Of a stretch of DNA of 19,397 bases, positions 1 through 7,344 are shown one piece after another. The stretch is from an uncultured beta proteobacterium (GTDB taxonomy: Bacteria; Pseudomonadota; Gammaproteobacteria; Burkholderiales; Burkholderiaceae_B): the NCBI GenBank assembly GCA_903924715.1, contig CAIYCP010000393.1, forward strand, positions 1 through 19,397. The letters run 5' to 3'. Positions within the stretch are counted from its first letter, which is position 1; each line of letters begins with the position of its first letter. Below the pieces are notes generated by a model, which saw only the letters and a list, made by a program, of their open reading frames with translations, was not told the DNA's origin and ran no database searches. Made by a program: the position numbers and the translations under genes.

Positions 1-264
1 CAGGTGAAACAGCCCCAAAAAATCAATGAAGTCGCTCTTGATAAAACGCAAACTGCCCAGCTAGGCTAATTCTTCGGTGCTACAGCGTAATTGGCATAAG
101 TCACGGATTTCTTGACGAATCTCGTCAAGGTAGGGGCGCAAATTCACCCCCTGTGTGCGGCACTTATAGCGATATTCAACCTGCGCCGCCGGAAAATGAT
201 GCAACACCACCTGCATCATGGTGAATTTGTACAGATCGGTATCAAGCAGCGATTTAATAACCAT
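1..264 (-). pseudogene. pncB: Nicotinate phosphoribosyltransferase, N-terminal part, broken by an in-frame amber codon and cut by the window edge
   Basis: This enzyme converts nicotinate and PRPP to nicotinate mononucleotide in NAD salvage. The first residues, MVIKSLLDTDLYKFTMMQVV, and the following VEYRYKCR are typical of PncB. The reading frame meets TAG at 63-61, after 67 codons. The next 20 codons in the same frame, to the window edge, still encode family-like sequence (GSLRFIKSDFIDFLGLF). The homologous stretch usually reads ELAYLxxLRFIKSDF, so a Tyr codon has apparently become TAG by one base change, with no frameshift. TAG ends phaZ and nth at their normal family lengths, so recoding is unlikely. 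It is divergent from fdxA. It could be a real null allele or a sequencing error; the rest of the gene lies outside the window. Confidence 0.85.
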
Positions 265-385
265 ATACGTTTCCCAGCCTTTCTAAAACCTTAGCACAGA
301 CACTGCGGGCAGAACGGGTATCCCGACACAAGCCGGGCGGTTTGGGTAAAATAGTTTTTTATCTAAACGCTTCTTGGTAAATAAC

Positions 386-709
386 ATGACGCACGTAGTG
401 ACCGAAAACTGTATCAAGTGCAAGTTCACAGACTGTGTCGATGTCTGTCCGGTCGATTGTTTTCGCGAAGGACCAAACTTCTTGGTGATCGATCCGGATG
501 AATGCATCGATTGCGCCGTCTGCATCCCAGAATGCCCGGCTAACGCCATTTTTGCCGAAGAAGACGTGCCTCAAGATCAAATGAAATTTATCGCATTAAA
601 TGCTGAACTCACGCCGCTATTTGCGAGCATTAGTCGCAGCAAAGGCCCTTTGCCTGACTCAGACGACTGGCTCGACGTCCCTGACAAACTCAAACTTCTC
701 GAGCGCTAA
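386..709 (+). CDS. fdxA: 7Fe ferredoxin FdxA ([3Fe-4S]/[4Fe-4S])
   Basis: This is a small soluble cytoplasmic electron carrier of 107 aa, the usual length. Nine cysteines (9, 12, 17, 21, 25, 40, 43, 46, 50) match the Azotobacter ferredoxin I pattern shifted by one. By that homology C9/C17/C50 hold the [3Fe-4S] cluster and C21/C40/C43/C46 the [4Fe-4S] cluster. The acidic C-terminal extension (DSDDWLDVPDKLKLLER) is typical of the FdxA type. A TTG four codons upstream is in frame, but the ATG at 386 gives the conserved MTHVVTENCIKCK start. There is no strong Shine-Dalgarno sequence. It is followed 35 nt later by a ferredoxin reductase gene, a likely functional partner. Confidence 0.95.
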   Translation: MTHVVTENCIKCKFTDCVDVCPVDCFREGPNFLVIDPDECIDCAVCIPECPANAIFAEEDVPQDQMKFIALNAELTPLFASISRSKGPLPDSDDWLDVPDKLKLLER

Positions 710-744
710 AGCGTGCATGGACAGCGCTTGCAGCGACACTCGCA

Positions 745-1566
745 ATGACTGAGCCTCAGGCAAGCGTTGCAGCCGCTCGTTATACCGAGCAAATCGTCAC
801 TAAAAAAACAGTTTGGCTCAGCGAAAAACTCTTTTCACTCACGATCACACGCCCCCCGGGCTTTCAGTTTTTACCCGGGCAGTTCGCCCGCCTGGGCCTT
901 GCGGTTGATCCAACTACTCCGCTTACCCCAAGCGAGTGGCGCGCTTACTCCATGGTGTCAGCCCAGAATGCAAACGAACTTGAGTTTTTTTCAGTCGTCG
1001 TGCCCGACGGAAAATTCAGCCCTGCCATGGCTCGACTGCGCCTGGGCGACTCGCTCTGGATCAACAAAACCGTCTTTGGTTTTTTAACACTCGAATCGTT
1101 TAGCGATGGTGAAGACCTCTGGCTACTCGCGACTGGCACAGGTCTTTCGGCCTACCTGTCGATGCTGCGCGATCCAGCAACGTTTAAACGATTCAAACGC
1201 ATCGTTCTAGTGCACGGGGTTCGTCATGCCTCCGAGCTGGCTTACCGCAACGAGCTTCTGGCGTTGATGGCTCAGCATAAAACGCAACTCATTTACCTAC
1301 CGAGCACCACGCAAGAGCCACTGACGCTAGACTTGTCGCCCTCACTTAGCGCCACAAAGCTAGAACCCGCTCGTCTCACAACGCTGCTCGCCTCCGGACA
1401 ACTTGAACAGCGCTCGGACCTCGTGCTCGACCCAGGCCGCTCACGCGTGATGCTGTGTGGTAACCCGGCAATGGTGACAGAGATGCGGGCCTTACTCGCC
1501 CAACGCGGCTTTGCAGCAGGGCGGCGCGGTATCGCCGGCAATCTTGCGGTTGAAAACTACTGGTAA
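745..1566 (+). CDS. fpr: Ferredoxin-NADP+ reductase
   Basis: This is an FAD flavoenzyme that moves electrons between NADPH and ferredoxin or flavodoxin. It has 273 aa, slightly longer than the 250-260 aa usual for bacterial Fpr. The FAD-binding RAYSMVS lies at residues 67-73. The NADP-binding domain has the GTGLS loop near 131-135 and LCGNP at 238-242. The protein ends in GNLAVENYW; an aromatic C-terminal residue is typical of subclass I bacterial FPRs. Compared with short relatives, it carries an insert-like stretch near 190-232. It follows fdxA by 35 nt and is probably co-transcribed with it. The ATG at 745 is supported by family-like N-terminal sequence rather than by a clear ribosome site. 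Confidence 0.93.
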   Translation: MTEPQASVAAARYTEQIVTKKTVWLSEKLFSLTITRPPGFQFLPGQFARLGLAVDPTTPLTPSEWRAYSMVSAQNANELEFFSVVVPDGKFSPAMARLRLGDSLWINKTVFGFLTLESFSDGEDLWLLATGTGLSAYLSMLRDPATFKRFKRIVLVHGVRHASELAYRNELLALMAQHKTQLIYLPSTTQEPLTLDLSPSLSATKLEPARLTTLLASGQLEQRSDLVLDPGRSRVMLCGNPAMVTEMRALLAQRGFAAGRRGIAGNLAVENYW

Positions 1567-1664
1567 CCGACTAGTCAGCCCCAACACACAAGCTATGGTT
1601 TAAAAACTTAGCAAATACACCTGATCTTGTCTAAAAACACATAAACGCGTGGCTCCTACACGAC

Positions 1665-1689
1665 AATTTGTTGCGTTGCAGCACAAATT
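1665..1689. promoter_or_regulatory. Inverted repeat upstream of phaZ, candidate operator
   Basis: Perfect 7-bp arms AATTTGT (1665-1671) and ACAAATT (1683-1689) flank an 11-nt TGC-rich core, tgcgttgcagc. The element lies 74 nt upstream of the phaZ start in a 196-nt intergenic region (1567-1762) that otherwise holds no gene. PHA-responsive PhaR repressors are known to bind TGC-rich dyads, so this is a reasonable operator candidate. The assignment is inference from position and composition only. Confidence 0.35.
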
Positions 1690-1762
1690 CCCGTCAAATC
1701 GATGTCACAGGCGCTAGATCAGGTGATAATCGGTACTTAAAGCTCACAACCGGATTCGCTCA

Positions 1763-2989
1763 ATGCTCTATCAAATGCATGAAATGCAGCGCGCCCTGAT
1801 GGCTCCGCTGACTCACTTTAGTGAATTGAGTTCCAAGTTATTTAGTCACGCAGCCAGCCCGTTTGCCTACACCCCACTCGCTAGGCAAGTCGCAGCAGGT
1901 TACGAGCTGATCTATCGCCTAGGTAAAGCCTACGAAAAACCCGCCTGGGGCATTCCGACCACTGAAGTCAACGGCAAACCGGTGATGGTCGAGCAAGAAG
2001 TTGCGCATACGCTGCCCTTCTGTCGTTTGCTGCACTTTAAACGTGATCTGCCCGCCAAAGCGCGCAAGGCCGATCCAACCATTTTGCTCGTTGCGCCCAT
2101 GTCGGGCCATCACGCAACGCTCTTGCGCGACACAGTCCGCGCGCTGTTACCGAACCACGAAATCTACGTCACCGACTGGATCGATGCCCGCATGGTGCCG
2201 CTTTCAGAAGGCGGCTTTAGCTTAAACGACTACGTACGCTACCTGCAGCAGTTTTTGCGCCATCTTGGGCCGAACGTGCATTTGATGTCGGTGTGCCAGC
2301 CCACAGTTCCTGCTTTGGCTGCGGTGTCTTTGATGGCAACCAACAAAGACCCCTGTTTGCCACGCAGCATGACCATGATGGGCGGCCCCATTGATCCGCG
2401 TTGTTCTCCCACGCAAGTCAATCGCCTAGCCACCACCAAACCGTTTGAGTGGTTTGAGAAAAAACTGATTCACACCGTGCCAGCGCAGTACCCAGGCGCC
2501 GGGCGGCGCGTATACCCTGGCTTTTTGCAACACGCTGGTTTTCTTTCGATGAACCCGGATCGACACGTCAAATCGCATTACGACTTTTATCTTGACTTGC
2601 TGCGCGGCGATGACGAAGACGCTGAGGCTCATCGCCGCTTTTACAATGAATACAACGCCGTACTCGATATGTCGGAAGAGTTTTATTTAGACACGATCCG
2701 GACTGTCTTTCAAGAGTTTGCCTTGCCGAACGGCACGTGGGAAATTGACGGGCAACTGGTCACCCCAAGCGATATCCGCTCGGTCGCACTGTTTACCATT
2801 GAGGGTGAACTTGATGACATTTCGGGCGAAGGGCAAACCCGTGCGGCACAAGACTTGTGTTCAAAAATCCCGGCGAACCGTAAACAGCATTACACCGCGC
2901 CTGAGTGCGGACATTATGGGATCTTTGCCGGACGCCGTTGGCGCACGACAATCTGCCCTCAAATTGCCGAGTTCATTCGAAAATCCTAG
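1763..2989 (+). CDS. phaZ: Intracellular polyhydroxyalkanoate (PHB) depolymerase
   Basis: This enzyme mobilises stored PHB granules in the cytoplasm. It has 408 aa, close to the about 419 aa of Ralstonia/Cupriavidus PhaZ1, and shares its opening style (MLYQMHEMQRALMAP). It is an alpha/beta-hydrolase with a Cys nucleophile: Cys178 in LMSVCQPTVPAL, Asp351 or Asp352 in the EGELDDISG loop, and His384 in ECGHYGIFAGRRW. Those are the positions expected for the Cys-Asp-His triad of this family. There is no signal peptide, which fits an intracellular depolymerase. The ATG at 1763 has no clear Shine-Dalgarno sequence but gives the conserved N-terminus. The gene is closed by a strong hairpin terminator and probably forms its own transcription unit. 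It implies the organism stores PHA, although no PHA synthase lies in the window. Confidence 0.95.
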   Translation: MLYQMHEMQRALMAPLTHFSELSSKLFSHAASPFAYTPLARQVAAGYELIYRLGKAYEKPAWGIPTTEVNGKPVMVEQEVAHTLPFCRLLHFKRDLPAKARKADPTILLVAPMSGHHATLLRDTVRALLPNHEIYVTDWIDARMVPLSEGGFSLNDYVRYLQQFLRHLGPNVHLMSVCQPTVPALAAVSLMATNKDPCLPRSMTMMGGPIDPRCSPTQVNRLATTKPFEWFEKKLIHTVPAQYPGAGRRVYPGFLQHAGFLSMNPDRHVKSHYDFYLDLLRGDDEDAEAHRRFYNEYNAVLDMSEEFYLDTIRTVFQEFALPNGTWEIDGQLVTPSDIRSVALFTIEGELDDISGEGQTRAAQDLCSKIPANRKQHYTAPECGHYGIFAGRRWRTTICPQIAEFIRKS

Positions 2990-3010
2990 GTTTTTGCCAG
3001 AGCCAGCATC

Positions 3011-3042
3011 TTCAGGCAACGCAGCGCGTTGCCTGAATTTTT
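3011..3042 (+). terminator. Rho-independent terminator after phaZ
   Basis: Perfect 11-bp stem, TTCAGGCAACG (3011-3021) with its complement at 3027-3037, a 5-nt loop, then five T (3038-3042). It starts 22 nt after the phaZ stop. The T-run ends only 12 nt before the rnfB start codon, so the hairpin also occupies the space where an rnfB leader should be. Confidence 0.85.
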
Positions 3043-3054
3043 CAGTTCGATACC

Positions 3055-3711
3055 ATGCTTGTTGAACGCATCAACGCCCTTTTGCCGCAAACCCAATGCA
3101 CTAAGTGCGGCTATCAGGGTTGCGAGCCCTATGCCAAGGCGATTGCCTTAGAAGGTGCGGCAATCAATCGATGCCCTCCGGGTGGTCAAGCGGGCATCCA
3201 GGCCTTGGCCACGCTGTTAGACAAGCCGGTGCTTGAACTCGATACCAGCTGTGGAACAGAGCGACCACTACAAGTTGCCATCATCGACGAACAATTTTGC
3301 ATTGGTTGCACGCTCTGCATTCAGGCTTGCCCGGTCGATGCCATTTTGGGCGCCTCTAAGTTGATGCACACCGTACTGCCCGAGCAATGCACGGGCTGCG
3401 ATTTATGTGTCGCACCCTGCCCTGTCGATTGCATTGCCATGGTACCGGTCAGTCCGACACGGCCGTGGACCACGCACGATGCCACACTTGCTCGCGTCCG
3501 TTTTGAGCAACGTCTGCAACGCTTAGCGCAAGCGCCTGAATCGCTCAGACAATCTGCCGAACCGAACGCGCAAACAGAACCTGCCTTAGCAGATTGCCTC
3601 ATGCCAGACGGTACGACGCTGGCCAGTTCAGATAAGCAAGCTGCCATCGCACAAGCACTGGCACGCGCACGTGCACGCCGTGCAAATTCACCGACACCTC
3701 AATCGCGTTAA
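3055..3711 (+). CDS. rnfB: RnfB/RsxB-like iron-sulfur electron-transfer protein without a membrane anchor
   Basis: The protein has 218 aa. An N-terminal Fe-S domain has C15, C18, C23 and C40 (QTQCTKCGYQGC). Two [4Fe-4S] ferredoxin repeats follow: CIGCTLCIQACP (C82, 85, 88, 92) and CTGCDLCVAPCP (C112, 115, 118, 122). After about residue 140 the tail is Ala/Gln/Arg-rich and ends very basic. The hydrophobic N-terminal helix of the membrane complex subunit is missing, as in the stand-alone RnfB-like proteins of Burkholderiales, and no rnfA/C/D/G/E is in the window. Its electron donor and acceptor are unknown; FdxA and Fpr nearby are plausible partners. It precedes nth by 18 nt. In E. coli nth also follows the rsx genes. 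No Shine-Dalgarno sequence precedes the ATG. Confidence 0.9.
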   Translation: MLVERINALLPQTQCTKCGYQGCEPYAKAIALEGAAINRCPPGGQAGIQALATLLDKPVLELDTSCGTERPLQVAIIDEQFCIGCTLCIQACPVDAILGASKLMHTVLPEQCTGCDLCVAPCPVDCIAMVPVSPTRPWTTHDATLARVRFEQRLQRLAQAPESLRQSAEPNAQTEPALADCLMPDGTTLASSDKQAAIAQALARARARRANSPTPQSR

Positions 3712-3729
3712 CAAACGAAGACCCAGTTC

Positions 3730-4365
3730 ATGAACGCCGATAAACGACGCGAGATTTTTAGCAGGATGCGGGCCGCCAACCCCAGCCCCACCACTGAACT
3801 TGAATATAAAAGTGATTTTCAATTACTGATTGCGGTTTTACTGTCGGCACAAACCACCGACAAGGCTGTGAATCTGGCCACGCGCAAGTTCTTTACCAAG
3901 CACGGTACACCAAAGGGCCTATTGGCCCTGGGTGAGGCCAAGCTTGCCGATTACATCAAAACGATCGGCCTCTATAAAACCAAGGCCAAAAACGCAATCG
4001 CGACCTGTGCGATTTTGCTTGAGCAACACGCAGGCAAGGTGCCACAAAATCGCGAAGCGCTTGAAGCCTTACCCGGAGTCGGTCGTAAAACCGCAAACGT
4101 CGTCTTGAATACGGCCTTCGGTCATCCCACTATCGCCGTCGACACCCATATTTTCAGGGTTGCGAATCGTACCAAAATTGCACCTGGCAAAGACGTCGTG
4201 GCCGTCGAAAAAGGCCTCGAGAAGTTCGTACCCGAGGAATTTAAGCTCAATGTGCATCACTGGCTGATCCTGCATGGTCGCTACATATGCGTTGCACGCA
4301 CCCCCAAATGCCCACAGTGCGGCATTGCAGATCTGTGCGAATACCGGCCCAAAACAAAGATTTAG
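3730..4365 (+). CDS. nth: Endonuclease III (DNA glycosylase/AP lyase)
   Basis: This base-excision repair enzyme removes oxidised pyrimidines and nicks abasic sites. It has 211 aa, the same as E. coli Nth. The helix-hairpin-helix LPGVGRKTANVVL carries the Schiff-base Lys120, and VDTHIFRV carries Asp138. Four Cys (187, 194, 197, 203; spacing C-x6-C-x2-C-x5-C) bind the [4Fe-4S] cluster, so residue numbers coincide with E. coli. It lies 18 nt after rnfB and is probably co-transcribed with it. No convincing terminator follows; the 119-nt gap to livG has only imperfect stems without a T-run. Confidence 0.97.
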   Translation: MNADKRREIFSRMRAANPSPTTELEYKSDFQLLIAVLLSAQTTDKAVNLATRKFFTKHGTPKGLLALGEAKLADYIKTIGLYKTKAKNAIATCAILLEQHAGKVPQNREALEALPGVGRKTANVVLNTAFGHPTIAVDTHIFRVANRTKIAPGKDVVAVEKGLEKFVPEEFKLNVHHWLILHGRYICVARTPKCPQCGIADLCEYRPKTKI

Positions 4366-4414
4366 CCTGTCAGCGCTCAGGGCTAAGGGTTAAGCCACCT
4401 ATGACAAACCCGAA

Positions 4415-4443
4415 TTTAGTTTTTGCTGCACTTGCGTCATAAT
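4415..4443 (+). promoter_or_regulatory. Candidate sigma-70 promoter of the liv cluster
   Basis: -35-like TTTAGT (4415-4420, 3/6) and -10-like CATAAT (4438-4443, 5/6) are separated by 17 nt. This would start the transcript near 4450, about 35 nt before livG. It is found by eye and the -35 box is weak. Confidence 0.4.
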
Positions 4444-4484
4444 GCCCGCTCGCTTCCAAAAATACTCAATTCGCAAAGATACGC

Positions 4485-5258
4485 ATGAAAGACATCATCC
4501 TTGAGACGACCAATCTCACCAAGGAATTCAAGGGCTTCGTAGCCGTTAACGACGTATCGCTTAGCGTGCAGCGCGGCCAAATTCACGCCTTGATCGGCCC
4601 CAATGGTGCGGGCAAAACGACCTGTTTTAACTTGCTGACTAAATTTCTGCCCCCCACGCGCGGCAAAATTACGTTCAACGGTCTCGATATTACAGGTGAC
4701 CGTCCTGCCCAAATTGCACGTCGAGGCATCATTCGCTCGTTTCAAATATCCGCCGTTTTTCCACACCTCACGGTGCTTGAAAATGTACGTATTGGGTTGC
4801 AACGTCAAACCGGTATTTCGTTTCATTTCTGGAAAAGCGAAAACCAACTCAACCGACTCAACGAACGCGCACAAGCCTTGCTCGAACAAGTTGACCTAGG
4901 CAGCTTTGCCAATGAACTGACGGCAAGCCTACCCTACGGCCGCAAACGTGCGCTTGAGATCGCTACGACCCTGGCCATGGAACCTGAGTTGATGCTGCTT
5001 GATGAGCCCACGCAAGGCATGGGACACGAAGACGTCGACCGCGTCACGCAACTGATCAAACGCGTCAGTGTCGGCCGAACAATTCTGATGGTTGAGCACA
5101 ACATGAACGTAGTGTCTTCGATCGCGGACACCATCACAGTGCTTGCGCGTGGTGCTGTGCTAGCCGAAGGCGATTACGCACACGTATCAAAAGATCCCTC
5201 GGTGATGGAAGCCTACATGGGCACGACCGAAGGCGAACTGCAAGGAGCCCACGCATGA
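4485..5258 (+). CDS. livG: Branched-chain-type ABC transporter ATP-binding protein (LivG-like)
   Basis: One of two ATPase subunits powering a HAAT-family importer at the cytoplasmic face. It has 257 aa. The Walker A motif is GPNGAGKT (38-45), the Q-loop Gln lies in RSFQIS (87), Walker B is LMLLDEPTQG (169-178) and the switch His is in VEHNMNVV (205). The signature is LPYGRKRALEIA rather than LSGGQ; Liv-type ATPases commonly have LSYGxxR, so this is a mild variant. It is the first gene of the plus-strand cluster, preceded by a candidate promoter. It overlaps livF by four nt (ATGA), implying translational coupling. Liv symbols mark family only: the partner enzymes suggest a substrate other than amino acids. 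Confidence 0.92.
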   Translation: MKDIILETTNLTKEFKGFVAVNDVSLSVQRGQIHALIGPNGAGKTTCFNLLTKFLPPTRGKITFNGLDITGDRPAQIARRGIIRSFQISAVFPHLTVLENVRIGLQRQTGISFHFWKSENQLNRLNERAQALLEQVDLGSFANELTASLPYGRKRALEIATTLAMEPELMLLDEPTQGMGHEDVDRVTQLIKRVSVGRTILMVEHNMNVVSSIADTITVLARGAVLAEGDYAHVSKDPSVMEAYMGTTEGELQGAHA

Positions 5259-5965
5259 GCGCCGTCGCACTTGAAATCAAAGGTTTAAATGCCTGGTACG
5301 GCGAGTCGCACATTCTGCATGGCGTTGACCTGACCGTCCATCAGGGCGAAGTCGTTACGTTACTGGGGCGCAACGGGGCGGGTCGCACCACAACGCTGCG
5401 CGCGATCTTGGGCCTAACCGGTTCGCGCACCGGCTCGGTACGTATCGATGGAACCGAAACCATTGAGCTTCCCACGTTCAAAATTGCGAAATTAGGCGTG
5501 GGCTACTGCCCCGAAGAGCGCGGCATATTTGCGAGCCTGTCTTGCGAAGAAAATCTGCTGCTCCCGCCTCCGGTCGGCGCGCTGGGCGGCGGTATGTCGC
5601 TGTCTGAAATCTATGAAATGTTTCCCAACCTTCTCGAGCGTCGACACTCGCCCGGCACCCGACTTTCAGGGGGCGAACAACAAATGCTGGCCGTCGCACG
5701 TATTTTGCGTACCGGAGCAAATCTTTTACTGCTAGACGAAATCTCAGAAGGTTTAGCACCGGTGATCGTGCAGGCGCTGGGTCGAATGATCAAAATGCTG
5801 AAGGCCAAGGGCTACACTATCGTGATGGTTGAACAAAACTTTCATTTTGCAGCCCCCTTGGCAGACCGCTTTTATGTCATGGAACACGGCCAGATCGTCG
5901 AGCATTTTGACGCAGCTGAACTTAAAACTAAGCAGTCTGTCCTGACCGAGTTATTAGGCGTTTAA
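5255..5965 (+). CDS. livF: Branched-chain-type ABC transporter ATP-binding protein (LivF-like) with Arg in Walker A
   Basis: Second ATPase subunit, 236 aa, the standard LivF length. Walker A reads GRNGAGRT (38-45), so the normally invariant Lys is Arg44 (codon CGC). The signature LSGGEQQMLAVAR is canonical (138-150). Walker B is LLLLDEISEGLAP, where the usual DEP is DEI, and the switch position is Gln in MVEQNFHFA, as is usual in LivF. From memory, Arg at the Walker Lys occurs in other betaproteobacterial LivF homologues, so it may be a clade feature rather than damage. It could make this half-site slow, leaving LivG to drive hydrolysis. The gene starts inside the livG stop (ATGA). Confidence 0.92.
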   Translation: MSAVALEIKGLNAWYGESHILHGVDLTVHQGEVVTLLGRNGAGRTTTLRAILGLTGSRTGSVRIDGTETIELPTFKIAKLGVGYCPEERGIFASLSCEENLLLPPPVGALGGGMSLSEIYEMFPNLLERRHSPGTRLSGGEQQMLAVARILRTGANLLLLDEISEGLAPVIVQALGRMIKMLKAKGYTIVMVEQNFHFAAPLADRFYVMEHGQIVEHFDAAELKTKQSVLTELLGV

Positions 5966-5986
5966 TTTCTATTTGGCTTGTATGAT

Positions 5987-6019
5987 GGCGTCTGTGCAAC
6001 TAGGCGCCGAATTTTTTTT
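5987..6019 (+). terminator. Terminator- or attenuator-like hairpin between livF and the binding-protein gene
   Basis: A 7-bp stem (GGCGTCT at 5987-5993 with AGGCGCC at 6002-6008, one G-U pair) has an 8-nt loop, then GAA and eight T (6012-6019). It lies 22 nt after livF and ends 33 nt before the start of the binding-protein gene. It may partly stop transcription from livGF. A -10-like TATGAT (5981-5986) just upstream would start RNA inside the stem and so bypass it. Confidence 0.5.
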
Positions 6020-6052
6020 GACGTTGCGTGTAGCAATATTTCGGAGAACCAC

Positions 6053-7264
6053 ATGAAACTTCGTACCCTGAGTGCCTCACTGATGTTGGCCGGTTTTGGC
6101 CTTGTTTCACAATCGGCTTTAGCCAATATTTCTGACGATGTCATTCGCATCGGTTTCATTACCGACATGGCCAGCGTCTACTCTGACATCGACGGCCCCG
6201 GCGGCATCGAAGCCGCACGCATGGCCATCGCAGATGCCGGTGGCGAAATCAACGGCAAAAAAATCGAACTGATTTTTGCTGATCATCAAAACAAAGCCGA
6301 CGTCGCGGCTGCTAAAGCACGCGAGTGGTTTGATCAACAAAAAATTGACATGCTGATGGGCGGCACGAACTCGGGCGTGAATCTGGCTTTGGCTGGCATC
6401 GCCGCCGAAAAGAAAAAAGTGTTTATGGCAGTTGGCGCTGCAGCGTCTGATCTGACGGGCGCACAATGCTCACCCTACACTGCACACTGGGCCTACGATA
6501 CCGTAGCACTCGCGCGTGGCACAGGCTCAGCAATCGTTAAAGCGGGCGGCAAGTCATGGTATTTCTTGACGGCAGATTACGCCTTTGGACATGCGCTCGA
6601 GCGCGATACTGCTAACGTCGTGAAGGCAGCCGGTGGTGAGGTCAAAGGCCAAGTGCGTGCGCCCTTGAACTCGTCAGACTTTTCATCGTTCTTGTTACAG
6701 GCTCAAAGCTCAAAAGCTCAAATCCTGGGCTTGGCCAATGCAGGTGGCGACACGGTTAATTCAATCAAAGCCGCCAACGAATTCGGCATTGGTAAAACAA
6801 TGAAACTGGCGGGTCTATTGATCTTTATTAACGACATCCATTCGTTAGGTTTAAATGTCACCCAAGGTATGCAATTTACCGATGGCTGGTACTGGGATCA
6901 AAACGACGAAACCCGCGCCTGGTCGGCAAAATTTGAAGCCAAAGTGAAGCGCAAGCCCTCGATGGTTCAGGCCGGTGACTACTCAGCCGTCTCCTACTAT
7001 CTGAAGGCGGTGAAAGCCACAGGGTCTGACGACAGCGACACCGTCATGAAATGGCTGAAATCTACAAAGATCAACGACATGTTTGCTAAAAATGGCTACT
7101 TGCGTGAAGACGGACGTATGGTTCACGACATGTTCTTGATGGAAGTCAAAAAACCCAGTGAGTCAAAAGGCCCTTGGGATTACTACAAGCAACTGGCGGT
7201 CTTACCTGGCGAAGAGGTATACACCACGCTTGCTGAATCTACCTGCAAACTTATCAAGAAGTAA
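6053..7264 (+). CDS. Periplasmic substrate-binding protein of the branched-chain-type ABC transporter
   Basis: This is a type-I periplasmic binding protein (peripla_BP_6 / LivJ-K class), 403 aa as a precursor. The signal peptide MKLRTLSASLMLAGFGLVSQ... ends at SALA and cleavage is expected near residue 24. The mature part opens with DVIRIGFITDMASVYSDIDG, typical of this fold. The frame is open from 5978, but the ATG at 6053 is chosen because GGAG (6043-6046) precedes it at good spacing and it gives a proper signal sequence. The gene sits between the ATPase and permease genes and is bracketed by two hairpins, which suits higher expression of a binding protein than of membrane parts. Ligand is unknown; relatives bind amino acids, amides, or aromatic and dicarboxylic acids. 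Confidence 0.9.
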   Translation: MKLRTLSASLMLAGFGLVSQSALANISDDVIRIGFITDMASVYSDIDGPGGIEAARMAIADAGGEINGKKIELIFADHQNKADVAAAKAREWFDQQKIDMLMGGTNSGVNLALAGIAAEKKKVFMAVGAAASDLTGAQCSPYTAHWAYDTVALARGTGSAIVKAGGKSWYFLTADYAFGHALERDTANVVKAAGGEVKGQVRAPLNSSDFSSFLLQAQSSKAQILGLANAGGDTVNSIKAANEFGIGKTMKLAGLLIFINDIHSLGLNVTQGMQFTDGWYWDQNDETRAWSAKFEAKVKRKPSMVQAGDYSAVSYYLKAVKATGSDDSDTVMKWLKSTKINDMFAKNGYLREDGRMVHDMFLMEVKKPSESKGPWDYYKQLAVLPGEEVYTTLAESTCKLIKK

Positions 7265-7272
7265 GCACCATC

Positions 7273-7310
7273 AAACCTTCGGTGCATCTCGGTGCACCGA
7301 AGGTTTATTT
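7273..7310 (+). terminator. Strong hairpin after the binding-protein gene
   Basis: Perfect 14-bp stem (AAACCTTCGGTGCA at 7273-7286 with its complement at 7293-7306), a 6-nt loop TCTCGG, and a T-rich 3' side (tttatttt). It begins 8 nt after the binding-protein stop and ends about 35 nt before livH. It can act as a leaky terminator or as a 3' stabiliser of the binding-protein mRNA. Confidence 0.75.
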
Positions 7311-7344
7311 TGTTGATTCTGCATCTTTGGCGTTCTGATTCACC

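Noticed and set aside
61..63. Amber codon in pncB read as Tyr/Gln by code reassignment or programmed readthrough
   Set aside because: TAG ends phaZ, nth and the second binding-protein gene at normal family lengths, and no recoding structure is evident downstream. Mutation or sequencing error is simpler.
4362..4400. Possible terminator after nth
   Set aside because: Stems around the AGCC/GGCT repeats are short or bulged and no T-run follows.
4437..4889. Open frame of 150 codons on the minus strand inside livG
   Set aside because: It is antisense to conserved ATPase motifs, with no family resemblance and no initiation signal.
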